Shown piece after piece: positions 27,396-35,901 of a stretch of 45,188 bases of DNA. The DNA comes from Thermoplasmatota archaeon (GTDB taxonomy: Archaea; Thermoplasmatota; E2; DHVEG-1), in the NCBI GenBank assembly GCA_016927555.1, contig JAFGML010000019.1:1-45188 (forward strand). Direction: 5' to 3'. Positions within the stretch are counted from its first letter, which is position 1. Each line of letters opens with the position of its first letter. Made by a program: the position numbers and the translations under genes. The notes beneath the pieces were generated by a model. That model saw only the letters and a program-made list of their open reading frames with translations. It had not been told where the DNA came from and did no database searches.

Positions 27396-28784
27396 ATGAC
27401 TGAACATGATACATTCAAAGGCTACCGCGGTGCCGCAAAACACAAACTCAAAGAGCTCAACATTTCCGTCTGGAGCGACGTCATCCTGCAGTCCACCCGT
27501 GGGGAGTTCAAAGGCATCATCCTCCCACGGGCAGAAACCGAGGACGACCAGCACATCGTCCTGAAGCTCCACAATGGGTACAATGTCGGCATCAAAATTG
27601 ATTCCATCACCTCAGTGCAGGTGGTAGGGAACAAAGAGGGACAGTACAAAATCCCTGAGTCAGAGTTTCCCACGGATCCAAAAAAACCTCACGTCACGCT
27701 CTTTGGCACCGGAGGCACCATTGCCTCACGGTTAGACTACCGTACAGGGGCAGTCATCCCTGCGTTTACCCCTGGTGAGCTGTACGGCGCGGTCCCAGAG
27801 CTTGCCGGCATCTGCAACCTCAAAACCGAGAAGCTGTACGGCATCTTCAGCGAAAACATGGGACCAGAGCAGTACAAGAAAACCGCGGAGGCGATCGGAC
27901 GCGAGATAGAGCACGGTGTGGACGGCATCATGATCGGCCATGGCACCGACACCATGCACCACACCGGGGCGATTCTCTCGTTCATGGTGCAGAACCCACC
28001 GGTTCCCATCGTGCTGGTCGGCTCACAGCGGTCCTCAGACCGCCCCTCTAGTGACGCGGCCCTCAACCTCATTAACGCCACCAGGACAGCAGCCTACTGC
28101 GACATCGCGGAAGTCATGGTCTGCATGTTCGGACCAACCAGCGACCAGTACAACCTGCTGCATCGCGGCACCCGTGTCCGTAAAATGCACAGCAGCTACC
28201 GCAGCACGTTTCGCACCATCGGGGATATACCCCTAGGCATGGTTTCTCCTACAGAGTTCACATATTTTAGAAAGGACTACCACAAACGACGAAAAGACAA
28301 AGACGTGCATATCGACACCGCATTTGAAGAGAAAGTCGCCATCGTCTACTACTACCCCAACATGCTCCCTGATATGATTGACTCACTCATTGACCACAAG
28401 TACAAAGGCATCGTAATCGCAGGAACTGGGCTTGGCCATGTCAACAAACCCCTCTATGCACCATTGCAACGAGCCATAGAAGAAGACATCGCGGTGTACA
28501 TGACCGTACAGACGCTATGGGGCTACGTGCAGATGTACGTGTACGACACGGGACGGGACCTGTTAAAAATTGGGGTAATCCCCGCGCAGAACATGCTGCC
28601 TGAGGTTGCGTACATGAAGCTGTGCTGGGCGCTGGGCCATAGCAGCAACACCGATGAAGTCAAGAAGATTATGCTGACACCTATCGCTGGGGAAATCACC
28701 GAGCGGGAGCCACATAATGGCTACATCATCCTGCAAGGCGGTCTTCCTGAGGTCGACCAGTTCGTCGGCACCTACATTCGATAA
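27396..28784 (+). CDS. gatD: Glutamyl-tRNA(Gln) amidotransferase subunit D
   Basis: The asparaginase-like subunit that releases ammonia for GatE. It is 462 residues: an N-terminal GatD-specific beta domain (1-95), then the L-asparaginase fold with FGTGGTIAS (Thr108) and GHGTDTM (Thr184, Asp185). AAGGTGA lies 5 nt before the ATG at 27396. The frame is open back to an ATG at 27267, which sits about 27 nt after a TATA-like TATTTAAAA. The 43-residue extension is basic and unlike GatD, so I read it as a 5' leader. It is convergent with the FKBP gene, with only 15 nt between the stops. Confidence 0.95.
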   Translation: MTEHDTFKGYRGAAKHKLKELNISVWSDVILQSTRGEFKGIILPRAETEDDQHIVLKLHNGYNVGIKIDSITSVQVVGNKEGQYKIPESEFPTDPKKPHVTLFGTGGTIASRLDYRTGAVIPAFTPGELYGAVPELAGICNLKTEKLYGIFSENMGPEQYKKTAEAIGREIEHGVDGIMIGHGTDTMHHTGAILSFMVQNPPVPIVLVGSQRSSDRPSSDAALNLINATRTAAYCDIAEVMVCMFGPTSDQYNLLHRGTRVRKMHSSYRSTFRTIGDIPLGMVSPTEFTYFRKDYHKRRKDKDVHIDTAFEEKVAIVYYYPNMLPDMIDSLIDHKYKGIVIAGTGLGHVNKPLYAPLQRAIEEDIAVYMTVQTLWGYVQMYVYDTGRDLLKIGVIPAQNMLPEVAYMKLCWALGHSSNTDEVKKIMLTPIAGEITEREPHNGYIILQGGLPEVDQFVGTYIR

Positions 28785-28792
28785 AAAAAAAA
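28783..28792 (-). terminator. Oligo-T terminator after the FKBP gene
   Basis: Ten T on the minus strand, starting 7 nt after the FKBP stop and overlapping the gatD stop codon. Confidence 0.5.
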
Positions 28793-28799
28793 CGGTTGG

Positions 28800-29246
28800 T
28801 TACTGCTTCACCTGCTGCTCAGCAACAGAGAGAACGGTAATGTTGACCACAAGCCGCTTCCCTGCGAGCTGATGGTTCATATCCAAGGTGAACGTCTGCT
28901 CATCCATAGCAATAATGGTACCGACAAAGGATTTCCCGGTTGGCGCATCGATTTTAATGCGGGAGCCAACCTCTAGTTTCGCATCAGGCTTAAAGACGTT
29001 CTTTGGGACTTTTATGACTAAATCATCAAGGTGAGGACCAAACGCATCATCCGGCTCAAGGGTGACTACCTTGCTTTCCCCTTCAGTCATCCCTTCTAAG
29101 GCTTTCTCAATGACAGGGAAAAACTTTCCTTCGCCAACCACCAGTTCAATGGGGTTGTCACTCTCGTTCTTATAACACAACTCCCCGGTTTCTAATTTCG
29201 CTTCACAGGTGATTTGTACCGTGTTTCCTTCTTTAATCGTTGTCAT
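28800..29246 (-). CDS. FKBP-type peptidyl-prolyl cis-trans isomerase, SlyD-like
   Basis: A 148-residue folding catalyst/chaperone of the cytoplasm. The FKBP half begins MTTIKEGNTVQITCEAKLETGEL and has ELVVGEGKFFPVIEKALEGMTEGE. The inserted-flap domain is in the middle (PKNVFKPDAKLEVGSRI), and the fold closes with MNHQLAGKRLVVNI, as in archaeal short-type FKBPs. The start at 29246 matches the family N-terminus and has GGAG 5 nt upstream; in-frame ATGs at 29270 and 29261 are alternatives. No His-rich metal tail is present. Confidence 0.93.
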   Translation of the reverse strand: MTTIKEGNTVQITCEAKLETGELCYKNESDNPIELVVGEGKFFPVIEKALEGMTEGESKVVTLEPDDAFGPHLDDLVIKVPKNVFKPDAKLEVGSRIKIDAPTGKSFVGTIIAMDEQTFTLDMNHQLAGKRLVVNITVLSVAEQQVKQ

Positions 29247-29324
29247 ACGCTCTCCATCCATATGATCCATCTCTACAAACAAAAAAAACACACAGAGACC
29301 TGTTGTAGTGCATCGATTTCATCC

Positions 29325-29356
29325 GTAGGATGGACAGTTAAACGGCACCATCCTAC
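29325..29356. promoter_or_regulatory. Inverted repeat at the FKBP promoter
   Basis: Perfect 9-bp arms GTAGGATGG (29325-29333) and CCATCCTAC (29348-29356) with a 14-nt spacer. It lies directly downstream of a minus-strand TATA element (AAATATTTAAG, about 29356-29366), so it would bracket the predicted start site. It is also 26 nt after the ribonucleotide reductase stop and could act as a 3' hairpin. Confidence 0.45.
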
Positions 29357-29381
29357 TTAAATATTTGTATAAGAACACAGA

Positions 29382-31457
29382 TTAGAGTGGACATAATCCT
29401 GTCGGACATCCACCGGCATAATCTGTATTGACCACCAGTTGTTTTTTCGTCCCAAGGTACAACACCTGCTCAGGTTTACTTCCGTACCTGTATACCGTAA
29501 TACCTTTACAGTTGAGTTTCCATGCAAGCACGTAGATGCGTCTGACGTCTTCTGATGTCGCCTCTTTCGGAAGATTCACGGTTTTACTTACCGCGTTATC
29601 AACATAACGCTGGAATGTTGCTTGCATGCGCACATGGACCTCAGGTGTGATATCAAGAGCTGTGACAAAGATTTTTTTCAATGACGCAGGAAGAGCTGTG
29701 TCCTTGATGTTCCCTGCTTTTGAAATCTCATGAATCAACTGTTCACTGTACAAACCCTTGCAAAGTAACTCTCGTTTGAACACCTCATTGATCTCTGGTA
29801 ACTGCTTTCCTTCCATGACTCGACGCAAAAACGCCAGAGCAAACACTGGTTCAATGCCTGAGGAGCACCCCGCAATAATGCTCAGCGTCCCTGTAGGCGC
29901 AATCGTGATGCAGGTGGCGTTTCTCATCGCCGAGTACTTCTTTCGCCAAGAGCTGTGTGGAAAGCCGGTAAACGACCCACGCTGCTTCCCAAGCTGCACA
30001 GATTTTTTCCGCGCCTCATCGGCGATGAATGTGATCATCGTCTCTGCGGTCTGGTACGATCGTGTGCTCCCATAGGGAATCTTGAGCATGAACAACAGGT
30101 CAGCAAATCCCATGACCCCCAGACCTATTTTCCGATGCGCTTTCGTGATTTTCTCAGTCTGCCTCAAGGGGTAGTGGTTCGCATCAATGACATTATCAAG
30201 GAAGTGCACAGCGAGATGTGTCGTGCGACGCAGCTTCATCCAATCAATCGCCCCATTCTTAACCATTTTCGCAAGATTAATGCTGCCCAGGTTGCAGGAT
30301 TCATACGCGAGTAGTGGGACTTCCCCACAGGGGTTGGTCGCCTCAATCTCCCCCATGGTTTTCAACGGATGTCTCCTGTTGATCTCATCGATGAAGAGCA
30401 ACCCGGGGTCCCCGGTGTCCCATGCGTTCCGCACAATCGTATCAAACAACGCTGCTGCGTTGATCTTCCCAACACTCTTGTGTGTTTTCGGGCTGCGTAA
30501 CACCAGCGACTGTCCCTTGAGTGCCTTGTTCATGAAGGCATCTGTGGCCGCAATAGAGATATTGAAGTTCGTCAGTCGTCTCCCTGTTTTCGCGGTCACA
30601 AACTCCTCTATGTCAGGATGGGTGCAGTGCAGGATGCCAATGTTCGCACCACGTCGCTTCCCCCCCTGCTTGATCACATCCGTGGTGCTGTCAAAGATGC
30701 GCATAAAGGAAATCGGACCACTCGCAACACCCTTGGTGCTCTTCACAATCGCTCCTTTCTCACGTAACCTGCTGAAACTGAACCCGGTGCCTCCTCCAGA
30801 CTGCTGAATAATAGCCATGTTCTTCAAGGTCGTAAAAATACCTTCTAAGCTGTCCTCGATGGGGAGCACAAAACACGCGGACAGCTGACCGAGCTTGGTT
30901 CCCGCGTTCATGAGCGTCGGGGAGTTGGGGAGAAATTCTAAGTTTCGCATCGCTGCATAGAACTCCTCCTCTGCCTTTCGAGGGTCTTTTTCGTAGATGA
31001 TATCAGGGGCAGCAATGGCGTGTGCGACCCGACGGAACATCTGCGTAGGCGTCTCAATGATACTACCGTCCTCATCCTTGAGGAGGTAGCGCTCCTGAAG
31101 TACCTTCAGGGCGTTGACCCCCAGCTTCATGTCATCACGGATTTTAAAATACTGTTTGATCTCACGGGCAATCCCCCGGGACCGCCGGTACAACGAATAG
31201 GCTTTGTAGAGACGCTGGTGCCGTCGTTCCAGCACCTCTTCAACCGTATCCTGGATCTGCTCAATCGTAGGGATGCCCTTGGAAAATGAGGAGATGTTCT
31301 GTTCAAGCGTACGCACAATTTCTCTGGTGAGTGCCTCTGCTTTTTTCCTATTCGAGAGGTCTAACGCACGCATGGCTTTCTCAAGGGCAGCTGTGATTTT
31401 CTCTGCTTGAAAAGGAACGTACTCGCCGGTTCGTTTTTGAACAGTGGTAATCACCAT
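29382..31457 (-). CDS. nrdJ: Class II (adenosylcobalamin-dependent) ribonucleotide reductase
   Basis: Reduces ribonucleotides to deoxyribonucleotides without an oxygen-dependent partner. It has 691 residues, with an N-terminal ATP-cone (1-95). Redox Cys195 is in LSACFVLP, the radical Cys377 and Glu379 are in NPCGEVPL, and Cys388 is in SCNLGSINL. APTGTLSIIAG is also present. The C-terminal relay pair is Cys684/Cys689 in CPTGLC, a CX4C spacing. The lack of any neighbouring NrdB or NrdD activase and the overall match to NrdJ support class II and a B12 requirement. The ATG is about 24-26 nt after TTTATAATC (31485-31477), so the message is probably leaderless. Confidence 0.94.
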   Translation of the reverse strand: MVITTVQKRTGEYVPFQAEKITAALEKAMRALDLSNRKKAEALTREIVRTLEQNISSFSKGIPTIEQIQDTVEEVLERRHQRLYKAYSLYRRSRGIAREIKQYFKIRDDMKLGVNALKVLQERYLLKDEDGSIIETPTQMFRRVAHAIAAPDIIYEKDPRKAEEEFYAAMRNLEFLPNSPTLMNAGTKLGQLSACFVLPIEDSLEGIFTTLKNMAIIQQSGGGTGFSFSRLREKGAIVKSTKGVASGPISFMRIFDSTTDVIKQGGKRRGANIGILHCTHPDIEEFVTAKTGRRLTNFNISIAATDAFMNKALKGQSLVLRSPKTHKSVGKINAAALFDTIVRNAWDTGDPGLLFIDEINRRHPLKTMGEIEATNPCGEVPLLAYESCNLGSINLAKMVKNGAIDWMKLRRTTHLAVHFLDNVIDANHYPLRQTEKITKAHRKIGLGVMGFADLLFMLKIPYGSTRSYQTAETMITFIADEARKKSVQLGKQRGSFTGFPHSSWRKKYSAMRNATCITIAPTGTLSIIAGCSSGIEPVFALAFLRRVMEGKQLPEINEVFKRELLCKGLYSEQLIHEISKAGNIKDTALPASLKKIFVTALDITPEVHVRMQATFQRYVDNAVSKTVNLPKEATSEDVRRIYVLAWKLNCKGITVYRYGSKPEQVLYLGTKKQLVVNTDYAGGCPTGLCPL

Positions 31458-31476
31458 AGGTTCTAATCATCGTTAG

Positions 31477-31485
31477 ATTATAAAA
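31477..31485 (-). promoter_or_regulatory. TATA box of nrdJ
   Basis: Minus-strand TTTATAATC about 25 nt before the nrdJ ATG, consistent with a leaderless message. Confidence 0.5.
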
Positions 31486-31566
31486 ACATATATATCCAAC
31501 AAGGGAAGGTCGTATCTCTTTTTTCCTCCCATCTCTTCTTGTTATGAACAAAAACCTATGGAAAGC

Positions 31567-31575
31567 ATTTAAATA
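31567..31575 (+). promoter_or_regulatory. TATA box of the nitroreductase-like gene
   Basis: ATTTAAATA, about 40 nt before the ATG at 31611 and 22 nt before the in-frame ATG at 31593. Confidence 0.5.
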
Positions 31576-31610
31576 ACGCCAACACGATTCAAATGGTACA
31601 GGGGGAAAGT

Positions 31611-32942
31611 ATGAGTCAAAAACAGTATTGGAAAAAAGGACTGGTGTGTGTACTACTCGCTTTCTGCTGTTGCATGGCTATCACACCAGCGCTGAATGCA
31701 GCTGAATCTTCTGAAGACTACCTGCTGCCACCGCCACTTCACGTCAGTAGTAGTCTTGAAACCGCGATGTTCCAGCGGATGTCGGTTCGAGAATTTACCA
31801 CTGAGCCTGTTACAGATGATGAGTTATCAACAGTCTTGTGGGCCGCCTGCGGGTATCAGATCGATGGCGGTCGAACCATCGCTGGTATTAATGGAACCTA
31901 CGCTGGGATTATCTATGTATTAAAAGAGGACGCCGCGTACACCTACGATCCATGGAACCATTCGCTGGTGTTCTTCAAAGCAGGAGACTGGCGGAATATC
32001 GTCGGCTGGCAGTACGAAGCACCAATCCAACTTGGTCTCTGTTATAATACGACAAAAGCAGATGCAAAATTTGCTGGTGCTGAACTAGGACAAATCGGGC
32101 AGAACATCCAGTTCATGGCCAACGCCCTAGGTCTGGGAACCGTGGTCTGCGGGCAGACGCCACCTGCTATCGACCCGTTGGGGATCCCAGAGTCTCAAGA
32201 AGGGATGATTGTGATGCCGCTTGGTCATCCTCTGCACCCCTATGATTTTAAACATCGGCCGCTGTGGCTCTCCTTGCTCCCACGGGTACAATCGTCCACC
32301 CTGTCTCTGTCTGATGCCTTAGAGAATCGAACCGAGCACAGTTCATTTACTGGAGAGCTCTCCCGAGCTATGCTGAGTCAAATCGTCTGGTCTACCTATG
32401 GGTTATCTCCCTCTCTTGATAGGAGCGAGCAGGAACTCAATTCGATTCACCGCCATCGGACCGTGCCGAGCGCCCATGGGTACTACCCGTTCGATATCTA
32501 TGTGGTGACGGAGAAGAGCATTAGTTACTATCAACCAAATCTCCTTATAAAGGTCAACACACTAATCAATGTCTCTGCCCCTATTGATTTTATTGGGCTA
32601 CCTATTCTGACGTACCTCCGAGTCGTCAAAGCAGGGGATCATCGCACTGAGCTTGCCGCGGCATCAGCAGAACCGACCATCTCCTCAGCTCCGGCGATTC
32701 TTGTAATCGTCCTGGATGTCGAGCGGACCCGCCCACAATGGCACGATGACCTCTCTGGCGAGCAGTTCCGACAGTTCTGGTACTTTGAAGCTGGTGCTTC
32801 CACCCATAACGTACTGTTGGAGGCAACCGCCTGGGATCTGACGTCGACGATTGTTCTTCCCAGGGATACCGGTGCAATCCAGTCACTGCTGAGGCTTCCT
32901 GATGAATGCCTTCCCTTGTTCCTGATGCCTGTCGGCTCATAA
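31611..32942 (+). CDS. Secreted protein with two nitroreductase/SagB-like domains
   Basis: A 443-residue exported protein. The signal peptide is KKGLVCVLLAFCCCMAITPALNA. Two tandem halves resemble the flavin nitroreductase/SagB dehydrogenase fold. The first has MFQRMSVREFTTEPVTDDELSTVLWAACGYQ and a later GAELGQIGQNIQFMANALGLGTVVCG. The second starts ALENRTEHSSFTGELSRAMLSQIVWSTYGLS and has FEAGASTHNVLLEATAWDL. FMN-binding Arg/Ser positions are visible in the first half only. Two-domain fusions could form the FMN site within one chain. Function outside the cell is unclear. AGGGGG 5 nt before 31611 decides the start; 31593 is possible. Confidence 0.8.
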   Translation: MSQKQYWKKGLVCVLLAFCCCMAITPALNAAESSEDYLLPPPLHVSSSLETAMFQRMSVREFTTEPVTDDELSTVLWAACGYQIDGGRTIAGINGTYAGIIYVLKEDAAYTYDPWNHSLVFFKAGDWRNIVGWQYEAPIQLGLCYNTTKADAKFAGAELGQIGQNIQFMANALGLGTVVCGQTPPAIDPLGIPESQEGMIVMPLGHPLHPYDFKHRPLWLSLLPRVQSSTLSLSDALENRTEHSSFTGELSRAMLSQIVWSTYGLSPSLDRSEQELNSIHRHRTVPSAHGYYPFDIYVVTEKSISYYQPNLLIKVNTLINVSAPIDFIGLPILTYLRVVKAGDHRTELAAASAEPTISSAPAILVIVLDVERTRPQWHDDLSGEQFRQFWYFEAGASTHNVLLEATAWDLTSTIVLPRDTGAIQSLLRLPDECLPLFLMPVGS

Positions 32943-33030
32943 GAGCACTGATGTACATAGGGTGAATGATCAACACAAGATATGGACGAATCTCGTAACT
33001 GAAAGGACACCACCATGAAGAATAAGATGC

Positions 33031-34137
33031 CTAGTGGTGCACCTGTACTTCTTGTAGGCCTTGCTCAAGGACATCTAATGCGCTCTTGAACACCTCGGTA
33101 TCGCCACCATACGAGAGACGGAAACAACCTTCGGCGTTGAAGAAGGCACCAGGATTCAGGAGCAGCTGCTTCGTCTTGAAAAGAAACTTGCAGAGATCAA
33201 CAGAGGGGATGTCCATAGAATACTTCGGAAAACACACAAGTCCACCATCCGGCGGCACCCAGTTCAGGAGATTGGTGTGGTGACGCATCCAGTTTTTTAA
33301 AACCGCGAGATTTGTCTTAGCTTGTGCGTGAAACCGCTTGAGGAGGCGGGAGCGTCCTGTTTGGAAGATATGAGCAGCCATGACCTCTGAGGTGTAGGAG
33401 GAGGCACCCGTGGTATGTGCCTTCATGCGCTGGAGACGAGGAGCGATATCTGAGGGGGCGATAGCCCATCCGGTGTGCAGTCCGCCAAGACCATAGACCT
33501 TTGTGGCACTGGAGGTTACAATGACATTCGGCAAACCAAACGATGATGGCTGCGGGCTGATAGACCCATCCAGGTAGATTTCATCGACGAGAACCCAAGC
33601 GCCATGGTCTTGTGCAATGTCAGCGACTGCCTTCAAGGTTACAGGACTCGTGAGGACACCGCTGGGGTTATGGAGGTTGGTGAGGACCACCAGACGCGTA
33701 TGTTTGGTACATAACTGAGTCAGCATGTCTACATCAAGCTGGTAGTGATGATCAAATGTTCGAGGCCAGTTGAGACGTCGACCACCAAGCATGTCTGCGG
33801 TGAGCCACAAGGGCGGGTACCCTGGCTGTTCCATGATGTACTCATCTCCAGGGTCCAGGAGGCTGGAGAACACGAGGTAGTTTGCCTCTGTTGCACCTGT
33901 GGTCGTGACAATGTTGTCTGGGTGGCACTGATACATGTCGCTGAGGGTGTCCTGTAATGTTGACGACCCGTACGGTGCGTTGACCCCGAGGTCAAAGGTA
34001 GGCGGAAGGCAAAAACCAGCGAGCTTCTGATACTCGCCCATGGTGAGTCCTTGAATGTTACTAAACGCAAGGTTGTACTTGGCTAAGGGTGCGTTCTTCT
34101 CGAGCCATTCAAACAGATCGATGTGTGGAGCCTGCAT
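33031..34137 (-). CDS. Pyridoxal-phosphate-dependent class I/II aminotransferase
   Basis: A 368-residue fold-type I aminotransferase. TTTGATEANYLVFSSLLDPGDEYIMEQPGYPP is the phosphate/aldimine region, and NLHNPSGVL and LVDEIYLDG hold the cofactor-contacting Asn and Asp/Tyr. SSATKVYGLGGLHTGWA holds the Schiff-base Lys. The C-terminal FRLSYGG carries the carboxylate-binding Arg. Substrate is not evident; aspartate- or aromatic-type amino acids are typical. The ATG is 28 nt from CTTTAATATA (34170-34161), so the message is probably leaderless. It is divergent from the vWA gene. Confidence 0.9.
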   Translation of the reverse strand: MQAPHIDLFEWLEKNAPLAKYNLAFSNIQGLTMGEYQKLAGFCLPPTFDLGVNAPYGSSTLQDTLSDMYQCHPDNIVTTTGATEANYLVFSSLLDPGDEYIMEQPGYPPLWLTADMLGGRRLNWPRTFDHHYQLDVDMLTQLCTKHTRLVVLTNLHNPSGVLTSPVTLKAVADIAQDHGAWVLVDEIYLDGSISPQPSSFGLPNVIVTSSATKVYGLGGLHTGWAIAPSDIAPRLQRMKAHTTGASSYTSEVMAAHIFQTGRSRLLKRFHAQAKTNLAVLKNWMRHHTNLLNWVPPDGGLVCFPKYSMDIPSVDLCKFLFKTKQLLLNPGAFFNAEGCFRLSYGGDTEVFKSALDVLEQGLQEVQVHH

Positions 34138-34160
34138 ATAGAAACGGATTCTACACGATG

Positions 34161-34170
34161 TATATTAAAG
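34161..34170 (-). promoter_or_regulatory. TATA box of the aminotransferase gene
   Basis: Minus-strand CTTTAATATA centred 28 nt before the ATG. Confidence 0.5.
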
Positions 34171-34193
34171 ATATGGAGAACGCCACCGCTGGG

Positions 34194-34213
34194 TGTTTGG
34201 TGTTTCCCGAACA
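34194..34213 (+). promoter_or_regulatory. Operator-like site, second copy
   Basis: TGTTTGGTGTTTCCCGAACA matches the palindrome at 3144-3163 at 18 of 20 positions. It lies 11 nt upstream of the vWA TATA box, the same side and nearly the same distance as at the other locus. Here the right arm is degenerate, so the dyad is imperfect. Confidence 0.5.
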
Positions 34214-34224
34214 TTTTCCACCTA

Positions 34225-34232
34225 TTTATATA
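34225..34232 (+). promoter_or_regulatory. TATA box of the vWA gene
   Basis: TTTATATA, about 35 nt before the ATG at 34264. Confidence 0.55.
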
Positions 34233-34263
34233 CTCTTTAGAAAATAATTCTTTTGTGATTTCC

Positions 34264-35481
34264 ATGAAAAACACTTCAAAAATGATAGGTATAAGCCTCC
34301 TGGTGCTGATCTGCTGCTCGGTCTTTGCTGCCCAAGGCTCTGATGCCCAGAGCAGTATTCCGAAAATTGACCTGGTGTTTGTGATTGACACCACAGGCTC
34401 GATGAGCGATGAAATCAGAGAAGTCAAAATGCACATCCGCAACGTCATCGAAGACGTCCTTGCTGGGACACCACAGCCAGATCTGTGGATTGGTTTTGTC
34501 ATTTACCGTGATTACCTTGACCAGGAGTCCGAGTATGTGTACAAAATCTACCCCTTGGCCTCAGATATTGATACTATCATGGAGAACCTGGAGGGGTTCA
34601 TTGCCGCGGGTGGTGGTGACTACGAAGAGGTCGTCACCATCGGGTTAGATGTTGCCCTTAATGAAATGAACTGGCGAGTCACTGACACAAATGGAACTGA
34701 ACGTGTCATCATTGGGTATGATGAGAATCAAAACCCGATCTACTCGTCATCTGGCCCAATCACGAAAATGATTTTTTTAATTGGTGACGCTGAACCAAGA
34801 ACCAGGGAGTATCCTGGTTCTCAAGACACGGTGCACAGCCTGCCCTTGTATACAGAGACTATTAAAGATGCAATCAGCACGGGTATCTCGATTTACACGA
34901 TCAGCTGCTCAGGGATGAGTGCTGCTGGTGAAGCAATCTGGCAGGAAATCGCAGAGCAGACTGGTGGGAAATACGAACAGCTGACCTACGTGCGGAAGAA
35001 CATCCAGGTGTACATCGAAGAAGAAGATCTCGATCCCCATTGGGAAGAATCCGTCAAAGGTATGAGTGATTATTCGCCTGCTGATGGTGGGACGATTTTA
35101 ACCAACTCGCTTGGATCCTTTGTGCGTTCCGCGGTGCTTGATGAAGCAGTAGCCCTCGGTGTTCGCTATGGCAATGCGTCAACCCCTGAAGGCTCGTATC
35201 TCTATGTGGGAGACATAGGCTATCTCTCTGATGTTGATAACGACTCAGTGTTTGAGACATTCTACTCTAATACAACCGAGAATACCACCACTGTTCATTT
35301 AGAGAACGGCATATATTTTATCGACGATGATGGTGATGGATCATGGGAGTACACCTACTCTGGTGCAGCAGGAGTGGTTCCCTACAGTGATGAGATCGTG
35401 CGACATGATGTCCTGTTGATCATCTTCCTCATCATCATCGGCAGTATCGTTGGTATTGTCGTGGTGCATCGAAAACATTAA
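34264..35481 (+). CDS. Surface protein with von Willebrand factor A domain
   Basis: A 405-residue exported protein. It has a signal peptide (MIGISLLVLICCSVFAAQG), then a vWA domain from residue 34. The metal-adhesion site DTTGSM starts at Asp42 (DxTxS form), with a further conserved Asp in IFLIGDAEPR. A beta-rich region follows, and the C-terminus has a transmembrane helix (VLLIIFLIIIGSIVGIVVV) and a basic tail RKH that would anchor it facing outward. The domain mediates metal-dependent protein binding; the partner is unknown. The upstream start at 34123 would read through the promoter and is rejected. Confidence 0.87.
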   Translation: MKNTSKMIGISLLVLICCSVFAAQGSDAQSSIPKIDLVFVIDTTGSMSDEIREVKMHIRNVIEDVLAGTPQPDLWIGFVIYRDYLDQESEYVYKIYPLASDIDTIMENLEGFIAAGGGDYEEVVTIGLDVALNEMNWRVTDTNGTERVIIGYDENQNPIYSSSGPITKMIFLIGDAEPRTREYPGSQDTVHSLPLYTETIKDAISTGISIYTISCSGMSAAGEAIWQEIAEQTGGKYEQLTYVRKNIQVYIEEEDLDPHWEESVKGMSDYSPADGGTILTNSLGSFVRSAVLDEAVALGVRYGNASTPEGSYLYVGDIGYLSDVDNDSVFETFYSNTTENTTTVHLENGIYFIDDDGDGSWEYTYSGAAGVVPYSDEIVRHDVLLIIFLIIIGSIVGIVVVHRKH

Positions 35482-35499
35482 TTTCTTTTTTCTTTTTTT
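35482..35499 (+). terminator. T-rich terminator after the vWA gene
   Basis: Directly after the stop, the plus strand is T with three C over 18 nt. Confidence 0.5.
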
Positions 35500-35542
35500 C
35501 CGTTAATTATAAGGCAGTCGTAGGAATTCTCCTCCGTGGTTT

Positions 35543-35860
35543 ATGCCGTATTACGTGTACGTCATCAGGCTTGACAACGCTGTGTTGCAGTCACGGAAGT
35601 TCCAGCGTGGTAACCCAGAGGTCAACCCCTGTCTCTCGTGTTTGTATGTCGGTCAGAGTTGCCATCCTCCTGAGACACGTTTCTGGCAGCATAAAACAGG
35701 GTATAAGGGGAACCGCTTTGTGAAGGACTATGGGTTGGGCCTGTGTCCCCAGTTCTATGAGCGGTTCAATCCCATCAAGACGCGGAGAGAAGCAGAGCGC
35801 CTTGAGAGAATGCTTACGGAGCGTTTACGGAGGAAGGGGCATGGTGTCTGGTCTCATTGA
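35543..35860 (+). CDS. GIY-YIG nuclease-domain protein
   Basis: A 105-residue small protein. YYVYVIRL and CLYVGQS are the GIY and YIG strands, followed by RFWQHKTGYKGNRFVKDYG with the conserved Arg/His/Lys region and EAERLERMLTERLRRKG with the Glu helix. Stand-alone domains of this kind are presumed structure-specific nucleases, cytoplasmic. A TATA-like TTAATTATAA is about 35 nt upstream. T-rich tracts follow the stop at about 35873-35900. It is convergent with the C45-like gene. Confidence 0.82.
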   Translation: MPYYVYVIRLDNAVLQSRKFQRGNPEVNPCLSCLYVGQSCHPPETRFWQHKTGYKGNRFVKDYGLGLCPQFYERFNPIKTRREAERLERMLTERLRRKGHGVWSH

Positions 35861-35901
35861 AAAAAAACAGCATTCTTTTTTCAGAACCTGATTTCTTTTT
35901 A

